DNA of 64,000 nucleotides from Micromonospora cathayae (GTDB lineage: Bacteria; Actinomycetota; Actinomycetes; Mycobacteriales; Micromonosporaceae), in the NCBI RefSeq assembly GCF_028993575.1, contig NZ_CP118615.1, forward strand, positions 5,733,001-5,797,000. Direction: 5' to 3'. The notes under the pieces are model-generated. The model worked only from the letters and a program-made list of their open reading frames with translations, searched no databases and was not told the DNA's origin. Positions 33,425-42,195 of the stretch are shown here, in pieces. The translations under genes and the position numbers were made by a program. Each line of letters begins with the position of its first letter. Position 1 is the stretch's first letter.

Positions 33425-34303
33425 ATGAACACCGACTCCGCAGTCGCCGAACGGGCCGCCCGGGTAACCACCCTCGGCCAGTTACGCGGGCTGCTGCGGC
33501 AGGTCCAGGAGGAGTCCGGCAAGTCGATCCGGGACCTCGGGACCGAGAACAGCCACGCCAAAGGCCAGGAGGGCCTGTCCAAGTCGAGCATCAGCCGGCA
33601 TCTCGGTGGCGACGGTGCCCTGCCCCTGGCGTTCGTCCAGCGGTTCTCGGCTGCCTGCGGCCTCGCCGAGGCGGAGCGGGACGCGCTGGTGACGGCCTGG
33701 CGGCGGGTCCGCGCCGACTCCGCCACGTCGACGAGCGTCCCGGGTCAGCCTCCGGAGGACGACCTGGCCGCCCGACCGGATCCGGACCCGGCACACCTGG
33801 ACACCCTCGCGGTGATGATGGACGTCGCGGCCCGGCTCGACGGGGAGAACGGCCTGCCCGCCGCACGGAGTCTCTACGAGCGGGTCGGGACGGCCCGGTC
33901 CGAGCTGCTCGGCCCGGACGATCCCCGCACCCTGGAGGCCACCCACAACCTCGGTACCGTCCTGGGCCAGCTCGACGAGCACGACACGGCCTGCCGGGTC
34001 CTGTCCGCCACCCACCGGGCCCGCACGCGGGTACTCGGCCCGGATGCTCCCGCCACCCTGAAGACGCTGGAGAACCTCGCCATTGCCAGGGCGGAGCTGG
34101 GCCAACTCGACGCCGCCCGGGAACTACTGGAGGAGGTGCTCGCCGCGCGGCGGCCGGAGGGGAGCCCCGGCCACGCCGGGTACGCCGACACCGCCGAGAA
34201 GCTGATGACCGTCCTGGGCCGGGCCGGCGACCAGGTCCGGCGACGGCAGCTGGCAGCGGAACTCGAACGCGCCCGGACGGCGTCCCGCGACGCGTCGACG
34301 TAA
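33425..34303 (+). CDS. HTH regulator with TPR domain
   Basis: 292 aa from ATG 33425 behind GGGGGGA. The N-terminal 100 residues (TLGQLRGLLRQVQEESGKSIRDLG...LSKSSISRHLGGDG...FVQRFSAACGLAEAERDALVTAWRRV) form a XRE-like DNA-binding domain as in other actinobacterial helix-turn-helix/TPR proteins. After a linker come three TPR-like repeats: ARSLYERVGTARSELLGPDDPRTLEATHNLG, ACRVLSATHRARTRVLGPDAPATLKTLENLA and ARELLEEVLAARRP. The operator array upstream suggests that it regulates itself. Confidence 0.8.
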   Translation: MNTDSAVAERAARVTTLGQLRGLLRQVQEESGKSIRDLGTENSHAKGQEGLSKSSISRHLGGDGALPLAFVQRFSAACGLAEAERDALVTAWRRVRADSATSTSVPGQPPEDDLAARPDPDPAHLDTLAVMMDVAARLDGENGLPAARSLYERVGTARSELLGPDDPRTLEATHNLGTVLGQLDEHDTACRVLSATHRARTRVLGPDAPATLKTLENLAIARAELGQLDAARELLEEVLAARRPEGSPGHAGYADTAEKLMTVLGRAGDQVRRRQLAAELERARTASRDAST

Positions 34304-34370
34304 CAACCCGCACCGACGGCCCTGCCGGACCGGGACCGGGGTGACCTATCGTGACGCCGGAGGTGGGCGG

Positions 34371-35597
34371 ATGGGCTACGTGCGGGACCGGGTCCGGGCC
34401 GCGGTCGACGCGCTCGAACACCTCGTCGGCGGCCTGGGCACCGCGCTGCTGGCCGTGGGGGCGCTGCTCTGGGCGCTCGGCGTCGCCGCCGCCTGCCTGG
34501 TCGGGGTGGGGCTGCTGCTGGTGCCCGGCGCGCTGCGGACGGTGCGGGCGGTGGCCGACCGCGAACGCGCCCGACTGTCCCGCTGGGACGGCCCGGTCGT
34601 CTCACCGGGGCCGGTGCCGGCCCCACTACGGGCGGCGGTGCGGGACCCCGCCATCCGGCGGGAGTCGGGCTGGGTCGCGGTGCACGCGCTGCTCGGCTTC
34701 GGGGTCGGCCTGCTGGGCCTGGCGCTCCCGCTGTACGCCGTGCAGGACCTCACCTTTCCGCTGTGGTACCGGCTGGTCCCGCCCGGGGTCGGCCCACCGG
34801 GGATCGGCGGGTGGCGGATCGACGGGCTGGGTGACGCGCTCGCGGTCGGGGTACGCGGCGTGGGCTGGCTGGTCGTCGTGGTGTGGATCAGCCCGCTGCT
34901 GGCGCGCGTCCAGGCCGGGCCGGGACGGTGGCTGCTGACTCCCCCGCCCGGAGCCGACCTGTCGCTGCGGATCGCCCAGCTCACCGCGACCCGGGCCGCC
35001 GCCCTGGACGCGCACGCGGTGGAGCTGCGCCGGATCGAACGGTCGCTGCACGACGGCACCCAGAACCGGCTGGTCGCGGTCACCGTGCTGCTCGGGGCGG
35101 CGCGGCGGGCACTGCGGCGGGACCCGTCCCGGGCCGACGAGATCCTCGGGCAGGCCCAGGACGCGGCGGAACAGGCGCTCGGTGAACTGCGTACGGTGGT
35201 GCGGGGCATCCTGCCGCCGGTGCTGGACGACCGGGGCCTGGCCGGGGCGCTGGCCGGGCTGGCCGGTGGATGCGTCGTGCCGTGCCGGCTCGAGGTGGAC
35301 GTGGCGGTGCGCTGCGCCGCGTCGGTCGAGGCCACCGCGTACTTCGTGGTGGCGGAGACGCTGACCAACGCGGTCCGGCACAGCGGCGCGGGCGGGGTGG
35401 ACGTGGTGGTGCGCCGCGAGCGGAACCGGCTGCTGGTGACCGTCACCGACGACGGGCACGGCGACGCGGACGAGGCACGCGGTTCCGGCCTGACCGGCAT
35501 CCGTCGGCGGGTCGAGGCGTACGACGGCCGGATGACCCTGACCAGCCCACCGGGGGGACCGACGAGAGTGCACGTGGAGCTGCCATGCGGATCGTGA
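34371..35597 (+). CDS. Two-component sensor histidine kinase (NarL/DegS type)
   Basis: 408 aa from ATG 34371, after GGAGGTG. Three or four membrane helices in a 'putative sensor' region (GTALLAVGALLWALGVAAACLVGVGLLLVPG, VHALLGFGVGLLGLALPLYAV, VGWLVVVVWISPLL) are followed by a HisKA_3 domain with the phospho-acceptor His in RRIERSLHDGTQNRL, then an HATPase with N-box AETLTNAVRHS, and G-boxes DDGHGDADEARGSGLTGIRRR. It signals to the overlapping response regulator (13-bp overlap). No extracellular domain of size is seen, so the signal is likely membrane-borne. Confidence 0.93.
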   Translation: MGYVRDRVRAAVDALEHLVGGLGTALLAVGALLWALGVAAACLVGVGLLLVPGALRTVRAVADRERARLSRWDGPVVSPGPVPAPLRAAVRDPAIRRESGWVAVHALLGFGVGLLGLALPLYAVQDLTFPLWYRLVPPGVGPPGIGGWRIDGLGDALAVGVRGVGWLVVVVWISPLLARVQAGPGRWLLTPPPGADLSLRIAQLTATRAAALDAHAVELRRIERSLHDGTQNRLVAVTVLLGAARRALRRDPSRADEILGQAQDAAEQALGELRTVVRGILPPVLDDRGLAGALAGLAGGCVVPCRLEVDVAVRCAASVEATAYFVVAETLTNAVRHSGAGGVDVVVRRERNRLLVTVTDDGHGDADEARGSGLTGIRRRVEAYDGRMTLTSPPGGPTRVHVELPCGS

Positions 35598-36241
35598 TCG
35601 CCGAGGACGACGCCCTGCTGCGCGAGGGGTTGGCGCTGCTGCTCCGGGCGGAGGACCTGACCGTGGCGGCCACCGCCGGCACCCCGGACGGCTTGCTGGC
35701 CGCGGTGGACGAGCACGCCCCGGACGTGGCGATCGTCGACGTGCGGATGCCGCCCACCCACACCGACGAGGGCATCGTCGCCGCGGTCGAGGCCCGACGG
35801 CGGCGACCCGGCCTCGCGGTGCTGGTGCTGTCGGCGTACGTGGAGCAGGCGTTCGCCACCGAACTGTTCTCGGTCGACGCCGCCGGGCTCGGCTACCTGC
35901 TGAAGGAGCGGGTGGGCCGGGTCGAGGAGTTCCTCGCCGCGCTGCACCGGGTCGCCGCCGGTGGCAGCGTGATCGACCCCGAGGTGGTGGGGCAGCTGCT
36001 GGCCCGCCACCGCCGGCCGGACACCGCGCTGGCCGGGCTGTCGCCACGCGAACGGGAGGTGTTGGGGCTGATGGCGGAGGGGCTCGGCAACACCGCGATC
36101 GCCGAACGGTTGTTCGTCACCGACGGCGCGGTCCACAAGCACATCCGCAGCATCTTCGCGAAGCTGGGACTGCCGCCGGACGACCGCGCCGACCGTCGGG
36201 TCACGGCGGTGCTGCGCTACCTCCACGAGGGTCGTGGGTAG
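35585..36241 (+). CDS. LuxR/NarL-family response regulator
   Basis: 218 aa from ATG 35585 within the end of the kinase gene. Receiver domain: acidic pair IAEDDALLREG, phospho-Asp in VAIVDVRMPP, Thr/Ser in VLVLSAY and conserved Lys in YLLKERV. C-terminal LuxR HTH: LSPREREVLGLMAEGLGNTAIAERLFVTDGAVHKHIRSIFAKLGL. It should bind DNA when phosphorylated by the kinase at 34371-35597; target genes are not evident next door. Confidence 0.95.
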   Translation: MRIVIAEDDALLREGLALLLRAEDLTVAATAGTPDGLLAAVDEHAPDVAIVDVRMPPTHTDEGIVAAVEARRRRPGLAVLVLSAYVEQAFATELFSVDAAGLGYLLKERVGRVEEFLAALHRVAAGGSVIDPEVVGQLLARHRRPDTALAGLSPREREVLGLMAEGLGNTAIAERLFVTDGAVHKHIRSIFAKLGLPPDDRADRRVTAVLRYLHEGRG

Positions 36242-36271
36242 GCGGCGCAGCACCGTCGGGTCCCCAGTCGG

Positions 36272-37444
36272 TCAGCGGGTGGTGGCGCACAGCGCCGCGT
36301 CGACGCTCTCCGAGACGTTCCTGGTCATCTCCAGGGAGGTCGGGAGCCCGGTCACCGCGACGACCGCGCTGCGTCCGTCGGTGGTGACCAGGTTGCGCGT
36401 CTCGAAGCCCTGGATGTCACCGCCGTGGCCCCAGGCGTGGCCGCCGCACGGCAGGGTGTGCCGGGCGATGCCCAGGCCGTACGCCCAGCCGTCGGTGGGT
36501 TCGAACCCGGGCGCGGGGACGGTCGTCAGCAGGGCCCGCTGCTGCGCGGGCTGGAGCAGCCGGCCGGCGAGCAGCGCCTCGAAGAAGCTGCGCAGGTCGT
36601 TCGGCGTCGAGATCAGCTGGCCGGCGGCCCAGCCCAGGGAGGGATCCATCCGGGTCACGTCGACCCACGGCGCGCCGGGGGCGACCGCGACGTACCCCTG
36701 CGGGTGCCGGCCGGGGATCCGCTGCTCCCCCACCTGCGGCCAGTACGTGTCGCGCAGCCCCAGCGGCGTGACGATCCGCCGGGTGATCTCCTCGCCGACG
36801 GGCCGCGCGGTGACCCGTTCCACGATCAGGCCGGCCAGGATGTAGTTGGTGTTGCTGTACTCCCACCTCAGCCCCGGGGCGAAGCTCGCGGGCCGGGTGA
36901 GCGCCGCGTCCACCAGCCGGCGGGGGTCGTAGTAGGAGTGGCTCAGCTCCACCAGGTCCTGCGGCACGGTGAACAGCACGTCGTCGTAGTCGGGCAGGCC
37001 GCTGGTCTGCTGGAGCAACTGCCGTACGGTGATCCGCCGGCCGTCGATGCCGTTGCCGCGTACCACCCCGGGCAGGTAGTGCTCGACGGTCGCGTCCAGG
37101 TCGATGCGGCCCTCCCCGACGAGTTGGAGCACGACCACCGCGGTGAAGGTCTTCGTGTTGCTGCCGATGCGTACCCGGCCGTCGGTGGGGACCTTCCGGC
37201 CGGTGTTCAGGTCACCGACCCCGGCGGTGTAGTCGCGGACCCGCCCGCCGGCGTACCGGACGGAGGCCAACGCGCCGGGGAAACCGTCCTCGGCGACCAG
37301 CCGGTCGAGGCGGTGCTGGACGGTGTCGGCCCGGTCGCGCTGCGGGGCGTCGGCGGATGCGGCGGTGGCGGCGGGTGCGCCGAGCGCGGTGGCGGTGAGG
37401 ACGGCCACCGCGCCGGCGGCCAGCGGGAAGGATCGGCGGGTCAT
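36272..37444 (-). CDS. Secreted serine hydrolase, beta-lactamase/D-Ala-D-Ala carboxypeptidase family
   Basis: 390 aa from ATG 37444. A signal peptide (FPLAAGAVAVLTATALGAPAATAAS) leads to a class C beta-lactamase-fold domain: SNTK (SxxK, catalytic Ser and Lys), the Tyr motif in WEYSNTNYIL and the third motif HGGDIQG near the C-terminus. These match secreted D-alanyl-D-alanine carboxypeptidases and esterases. It probably trims peptidoglycan or hydrolyses an ester outside the cell. Convergent with the two-component operon, 30 bp away. Confidence 0.93.
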   Translation of the reverse strand: MTRRSFPLAAGAVAVLTATALGAPAATAASADAPQRDRADTVQHRLDRLVAEDGFPGALASVRYAGGRVRDYTAGVGDLNTGRKVPTDGRVRIGSNTKTFTAVVVLQLVGEGRIDLDATVEHYLPGVVRGNGIDGRRITVRQLLQQTSGLPDYDDVLFTVPQDLVELSHSYYDPRRLVDAALTRPASFAPGLRWEYSNTNYILAGLIVERVTARPVGEEITRRIVTPLGLRDTYWPQVGEQRIPGRHPQGYVAVAPGAPWVDVTRMDPSLGWAAGQLISTPNDLRSFFEALLAGRLLQPAQQRALLTTVPAPGFEPTDGWAYGLGIARHTLPCGGHAWGHGGDIQGFETRNLVTTDGRSAVVAVTGLPTSLEMTRNVSESVDAALCATTR

Positions 37445-37673
37445 GGGGAAACTCCTCGACGGACGGGCTTGGCGGGTACGGCCTCCAGCCTCGACGGGCC
37501 GGGCCGTGTGCTGAATCCCGCCAGCTACCGAACCACCGGTACAGCACGCACTACCGGACGTCGTCGAGGAATCGGCTGTGCGACAACGCGGTTGATTCGC
37601 GGCTCTCGTCCGGTACATCGTGGACTGTCCCGGGCTTCGAGGAAGCTCGATGAGATCCCAGTGAGGAGAAGGC

Positions 37674-38819
37674 ATGCTTCTGCGACGTACCACCGCGCTA
37701 CTCGCCACCGTCGGTCTCGCCGCCGCCACGTTCCTGGCCCCGGGCAGCCCGGCGGTGGCGGCGGTGACCTCGGGCGCCGTCTTCAACAACCCGACCGTGG
37801 CCGGTCAGCAGTACGCCGTCGTCGAGCACCTCCAGGCGTTGATCCGGGGGGCCGCCACCGGGTCCACCATCCGGGTGGCGATCTACCACTTCTCCCTGAC
37901 GCGGGTGTCCGACGACCTGATCGCCGCCCACGACCGGGGAGTGAACGTCCGCGTCGTGGTCGACAGCGAATCCCGTGACTATCCCGCCGTGACCAGCCTG
38001 ACCGGCCGGCTGGGCAGCAACCGGGCCAACCCGTCCTGGGTCACCGTGTGCACCAGCGGACGCGCCTGCATCGGCGATCTGGGCACCCCGATCATGCACA
38101 ACAAGTTCTTTCTCTTCTCCAACACCTCCGGGTCGACGAACGTGCTCGTGCAGAGTTCGGCCAACCTGACCAACGCCAACGCCGAACGCTACTGGAACAA
38201 CGCGGTGACGCTGGTCGGCAACACCGCCGTCTACGACGCGTACGCCGCCTACCACAGCGACCTGGCCGCCCAGGTCAAGAACAACGACTACTACCGGACC
38301 ACGTCCAGCGGCAACGCCAAGTCGTACTTCTTCCCCCGCGCCGGCACCACCCAGGACACCGACACGATCTACAACATGCTCGACGAGAACGTCACCTGCG
38401 AGGGCAACACCTCCACCGGCACCGAGACCGGTCGCACCATCATCCGGATCGGTATGTGGTACTTCAGCCGCAACCCGATCGCCACGAAGCTGCGCGAGCT
38501 GGCCGACCGGAAATGCTGGGTGGAGGTCGTCTACACCGACTCCGACGCCGACGTGCCGGCCATCCTGTCCGGCCACGACCGGATCAGGCTGTACCGGATC
38601 AGCGGCGACTACATCGTCCACTCCAAGTACATGCTGATCGAGGGAACGTACGCCGGGCAGAGGGACACCAAGTGGGTGATGACCGGCAGCCACAACTACT
38701 CCAACGCCGCGCTCCGGGAGAACGACGAGGCCCTGCTGCGTATCCAGTCGGCGACGATCCACGACCAGTACCGGTCGAACTTCTGGGCGCTGCGGGACGC
38801 CGCCGTCCCGGTCAGCTGA
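37674..38819 (+). CDS. Secreted phospholipase D-like protein
   Basis: 381 aa from ATG 37674 after GTGAGGAG. Signal peptide LLATVGLAAATFLAPGSPAVAA. Two HKD-type half-sites: MHNKFFLFSNTSGSTNVLVQSSANLT and IVHSKYMLIEG...VMTGSHNYSNAAL, each with the His-x-Lys and following Asn/Ser-Asn; the usual late Asp is partly replaced, as in bacterial PLD-like nucleases and phosphodiesterases. Both His-Lys pairs are intact, so an active enzyme is likely. Substrate may be phospholipid or nucleic acid. Convergent stop, 10 bp from the kinase gene. Confidence 0.9.
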   Translation: MLLRRTTALLATVGLAAATFLAPGSPAVAAVTSGAVFNNPTVAGQQYAVVEHLQALIRGAATGSTIRVAIYHFSLTRVSDDLIAAHDRGVNVRVVVDSESRDYPAVTSLTGRLGSNRANPSWVTVCTSGRACIGDLGTPIMHNKFFLFSNTSGSTNVLVQSSANLTNANAERYWNNAVTLVGNTAVYDAYAAYHSDLAAQVKNNDYYRTTSSGNAKSYFFPRAGTTQDTDTIYNMLDENVTCEGNTSTGTETGRTIIRIGMWYFSRNPIATKLRELADRKCWVEVVYTDSDADVPAILSGHDRIRLYRISGDYIVHSKYMLIEGTYAGQRDTKWVMTGSHNYSNAALRENDEALLRIQSATIHDQYRSNFWALRDAAVPVS

Positions 38820-38829
38820 GCAGGACCGG

Positions 38830-40461
38830 TCAGATCGCGCCCCGGTCGACCAGGCTGAAGGTGGTGCCGATCTCGGCGTCGCCGAGATGCTCCACGTAGA
38901 TCTTCTTCTCGTCCGGGCTCCACTGCACCACGCCGTAGGTGTCGCTGATGATGGAGTAGGAGGTGCGGCCCTTGTCGTCCCGGCCCTCGCGGGTGATCCC
39001 GAACAGGGTGGCCTCGGTCGGCTGGCAGTCGGTTCCCACCAGCGACGCGTACCCCGCCGAATCGATCTTCACGCCGAGGCACGGCCGGTGCGCGACGTCC
39101 GGGTTCAGGGATTTGATCATGTAGTCGACGCCGACCGGGTCGAGCATGAACAGGGCGTCGGCGCCGGTCCCGTCACCGACGTGCACCTGGCCGTCGAACG
39201 GCAGGGTGAGGTCGCGGTCGATCTCCACCAGGTGCAGCAGGATGCGCCGCTGGCCGGCCAGCATGGCCCGGGTACGGTCGGCTGCGGCGGACGGCGACCC
39301 GCTGGCCGTACCCGGGGCGGGCGCGGCGGACGTCGGACTCTCCGGAGTCGGCCCGCCGGTCGCCGTGCCGGTCGGATCCGGAGCGGCCCGGCCCCTCAGC
39401 AGTTCCGGGCCGAACAGGGCGACGGGCACCAGCACCGCGACCACCACAGCGGTCACCCCCACCCCGGCCAGCCAGCCACGCCGTTTCGCACCCGCCCCGG
39501 CCAGCACAGCAGGCCGCTCCGCGTCCGCGCCGTCGGCCACGCCCGCCGACGCCACCGGCCGGCCCTGGTCGTCGGCACCGGCACCGGGGCGCGCACCCGC
39601 CAGCGGGGCCGGGAGCCGGACGCCTTCGGCGTCGGCCCGCGCGGGTGCCACGGTCAGCAGCCCGTCGAGCAGCTCCCGGGCGGTGGGCCGGGCGGCCGGA
39701 TCCTTCTCCAACGCCCGGGAGACCAGCTCCCGCAGGGGCCCGTCGAGTCCGGTCAGGTCCGGCGGCTGGGTGAGGATCCGCATCGCGGTGGCGGTGGGAG
39801 AGTCACCCCCGAACGGGTTGCGGCCGGTCGCGGCGTGGGCCACCACCGCGCCCCAGGCGAAGATGTCGGACGCCGGGCCCACCGGCTGGCCGGCCGCCGT
39901 GTCGAGCCGCTCGGGGGCCATGTACGACACCGTGCCGACCATCTGGTTGGTCCGGGTGTGCCGGCTCGTCGCCTCGAACGCGCGGGCGATACCGAAGTCG
40001 ATGACCTTGATCCCACCCGGAGCGACCAGGACGTTCGCCGGCTTCAGATCCCGGTGGATCACGCCGGCACCGTGGATGGCGGTCAGCGCGGTGGCCACCC
40101 CGACCGCGATGCCGTGCAGTCCCCCGGCCCCCAGCGGCCCCTGCTCCCGGATCAGCTGGGCCAGGCTGGCACCCTCGACGTACTCCACCACCAGGTACGG
40201 CGGGTCGTGGTCCGGGTCGGCGTCCAGGACCTCCGCCGTGCAGAACGGCGGGACCTGGCGGGCCCGGTTCACCTCGCTGCGGAACCGGCCCCGGAACTCG
40301 TCGTCGTGCGAGAGTTCCGGGCGGACGACCTTGACCGCCACCCGCCGTCCCTGCGGCGACCGGGCCAGGAAGACGCTGCCCATCCCGCCCTCGCCGAGCC
40401 GACCGAGCAGCTCGTACCCACCGAGCCGGGCGGGGTCGCCGGGACGCAGCCCGTCGTTCAC
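38830..40461 (-). CDS. Membrane Ser/Thr protein kinase (Hanks type)
   Basis: 543 aa from GTG 40461. Kinase domain residues 15-275: LGEGGMGSVF, VAVKVV (Lys), IHRDLKPANVLV, IDFGIAR, activation segment MVGTVSYMAPE and SDIFAWGAV, so all catalytic elements are present. A linker rich in Ala and Gly, one transmembrane helix (WLAGVGVTAVVVAVLVPVALF) and a Pro/Thr-rich stalk lead to an extracellular domain of about 150 residues (RRILLHLVEIDRDLTLPFDGQ...), not PASTA and not recognised. That part likely senses a ligand. The protein probably phosphorylates cytoplasmic targets. Confidence 0.94.
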   Translation of the reverse strand: MNDGLRPGDPARLGGYELLGRLGEGGMGSVFLARSPQGRRVAVKVVRPELSHDDEFRGRFRSEVNRARQVPPFCTAEVLDADPDHDPPYLVVEYVEGASLAQLIREQGPLGAGGLHGIAVGVATALTAIHGAGVIHRDLKPANVLVAPGGIKVIDFGIARAFEATSRHTRTNQMVGTVSYMAPERLDTAAGQPVGPASDIFAWGAVVAHAATGRNPFGGDSPTATAMRILTQPPDLTGLDGPLRELVSRALEKDPAARPTARELLDGLLTVAPARADAEGVRLPAPLAGARPGAGADDQGRPVASAGVADGADAERPAVLAGAGAKRRGWLAGVGVTAVVVAVLVPVALFGPELLRGRAAPDPTGTATGGPTPESPTSAAPAPGTASGSPSAAADRTRAMLAGQRRILLHLVEIDRDLTLPFDGQVHVGDGTGADALFMLDPVGVDYMIKSLNPDVAHRPCLGVKIDSAGYASLVGTDCQPTEATLFGITREGRDDKGRTSYSIISDTYGVVQWSPDEKKIYVEHLGDAEIGTTFSLVDRGAI

Positions 40462-40922
40462 GCCGGATCCCCGCAGGCCGCAGCCGCCCCGTGAACCGTT
40501 CCGCCCCTCACCCGTTCCCCCCAGGTCACTCGGACGCCGCCCGCAGCCTACCGTCCGCCGGTCCCACCGGATCGGGGGTGGACGGTGAGCCGGTCGGACG
40601 GTACGGAACCCGGGTGTCGGCGGCCAGGTGCGCTGCTCACGGGTCCGGTGGTGCCTACGATGGTGCTCGACCGGGCGGCGTCGTCCGGACCCGGACGATC
40701 GCGGACGCCGACGACGGCACCTCCCCTACGCCGAGCCGGAGGCGTCCGACCGAACTGCCGAGCCGGAGGCGTCGGACCGAAGCGTCGGACCGAAGCGTCG
40801 GACCGAAGCGTCGGACCGAAGCGTCGGACCGAAGCGTCGGACCGGAGCACCGCACCGAGGCGTCGGGCCGAGGCGTCGGGCCGAGGCGTCCGACCGAAGC
40901 GTCGCACCGATCGGAGGAGACG
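40462..40922. other. 461-bp divergent intergenic region with minisatellite
   Basis: Between the kinase start and the DUF1579-like start. Apart from the 13-bp repeat (40769-40911) and the GGAGGAGA ribosome site before 40923, I see no gene. The frame is open across the repeat in front of the DUF1579-like gene, but its composition is repeat-driven. Confidence 0.7.
40769..40911 (+). repeat. 13-bp minisatellite (11 units)
   Basis: Eleven contiguous 13-bp units based on GCGTCGGACCGAA run from 40769 to 40911. Units 1 to 5 are identical and units 6 to 11 carry one to four changes; a further unit lies at 40742-40754. Because 13 is not a multiple of 3, all frames are read through with a 13-residue period. 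The array ends 11 bp before the DUF1579-like ATG and covers the site where its promoter would be. Confidence 0.93.
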
Positions 40923-41393
40923 ATGCGCAACCCCGAGATGGCGAAGCTCAGCGGGCTCGTCGGCGAGTGGACGACGACGATCTCGGACGCCTGGTTCCTC
41001 GAACCACCGGACACCGAGGTACCCGGCACCACCATCGTCGAATGGCTCGGGGAGTCGCTTCTGGTCGTCCGGTCGGAGTTCGGCGGGGGCCGGCACGCGC
41101 ACTCCGAGCTGGGTCTCGTCCTCGGCCGCAGCGACGCGAACGACCGGTTCGTCGCCCTCTACCAGGACGACCGCGGCGTCTGCCGCGAGTTCGCCATGAC
41201 CTTCGACGGCGGGCACTGGACGATGAGCCGCGCCGACCCCGACTTCCACCAGCGTTTCGTCGGCGACGTCGAGCAGGACCGGATCGTCGGCCGCTGGGAG
41301 GCGTCCGAGGACGGCGGCACGTCCTGGCGGAAGGACTTCGACCTCAGCTACGAACGCGTCCCCGGCCGGCGTCCGGTGGCGCAGCCGGCCTGA
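40923..41393 (+). CDS. DUF1579/nitrobindin-like beta-barrel protein
   Basis: 156 aa from ATG 40923, just after GGAGGAGA. The start MAKLSGLVGEWTTTI, strands such as TTIVEWLGESLLVVRSEF and the end DRIVGRWEASEDGGTSWRKDFDLSYER are typical of DUF1579-type lipocalin-like proteins, which measure small molecules or are of unknown function. No catalytic residues can be named. The gene is unusual in sitting directly behind a 13-bp minisatellite. Confidence 0.8.
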   Translation: MRNPEMAKLSGLVGEWTTTISDAWFLEPPDTEVPGTTIVEWLGESLLVVRSEFGGGRHAHSELGLVLGRSDANDRFVALYQDDRGVCREFAMTFDGGHWTMSRADPDFHQRFVGDVEQDRIVGRWEASEDGGTSWRKDFDLSYERVPGRRPVAQPA

Positions 41394-41409
41394 GTCCCGC
41401 ACCGCCGCC

Positions 41410-42132
41410 CTACCCTGGTCCGGCCCGGCTGTCGAGGTAGTCGGCGAGCCGGGCGGCGCCGGTGAGCATGGCCCGGCCGCGCCCGGTGAGCCGGTCCCGC
41501 CACTGGCGTAGGGACCCGGCGAGCGGTTCGGCGCCGCCCGCGTCGCGTACCCGACGCAGCACGTCGGCGATGTGGTCGAGCCGGTACCCGCCGCGGCGCA
41601 GCAGGTGGGCGAGTTCGGCGTCCCGGACGTCGTCCGGCGCGTAGACCCGGTAGCGGGTGGCCGGATCGCGGGCCGGGCGCAGGATCCCGGCCCGTTCCCA
41701 CTTGCGCAGGGTGGCGGGGCGTACGCCGAGCCGGTGCGCCAGGGCACCGATCGGCAGGGCGGTGCGACGCCGCGGTTCCGGTGGGCTCCCGGCGAGGACC
41801 GCGACGGCCGCCTGAACCGCGTCCAGGGTTTCCCGGTCCCGTTGCAGCAGGGCGTGACTGTGGTCGATCACGCGTAGCGCGGTGTCGGTCTCGCCCCGGT
41901 TGACCGCCCGCATGATCTCGCCGGCGGTCGCATGGCCGTGGCCCGCGATCAGCGCGAGGTAGGCGCTCAGCGCCCGGGCGTGCACCTCGGTGAACCGCCG
42001 GTAGCCGGCCGGGCTGCGCTCGGCCGGCGGCAGGACGCCGTCGCGCTCGTAGTTGCGCACGGCCTGGGCGGAGAGGCCGTGCGGGCGGGCCAGATCGGCC
42101 GGTCGGCGTACCCCGCTGTTGGAGGGTTTCAC
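41410..42132 (-). CDS. MerR-family regulator with two HTH segments
   Basis: 240 aa from GTG 42132 (start uncertain; GTGs a few codons upstream are also possible). Two MerR HTH-like regions are seen: N-terminal RRPADLARPHGLSAQAVRNYERDGVLPPAERSPAGYRRF and C-terminal ALPIGALAHRLGVRPATLRKWERAGILRPARDPATRYRVY, each with wing residues. A second MerR-type domain is less common and could allow two half-site contacts. Between them lies an effector-like helix (ALSAYLALIAGHGHATAGEIMRAVN). It is divergent from the erythromycin-esterase fusion, with 63 bp between the starts, and is probably its regulator. Confidence 0.85.
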   Translation of the reverse strand: MKPSNSGVRRPADLARPHGLSAQAVRNYERDGVLPPAERSPAGYRRFTEVHARALSAYLALIAGHGHATAGEIMRAVNRGETDTALRVIDHSHALLQRDRETLDAVQAAVAVLAGSPPEPRRRTALPIGALAHRLGVRPATLRKWERAGILRPARDPATRYRVYAPDDVRDAELAHLLRRGGYRLDHIADVLRRVRDAGGAEPLAGSLRQWRDRLTGRGRAMLTGAARLADYLDSRAGPG

Positions 42133-42195
42133 GGCTGCCACCACGCTCGGATCGGTGAAAGTCTCAACGGGCGGTTCAACGATACGGTCGATGGG

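Noticed and set aside
40769..40911. CRISPR array
   Set aside because: The 13-bp units are contiguous with no spacers; this is a minisatellite.
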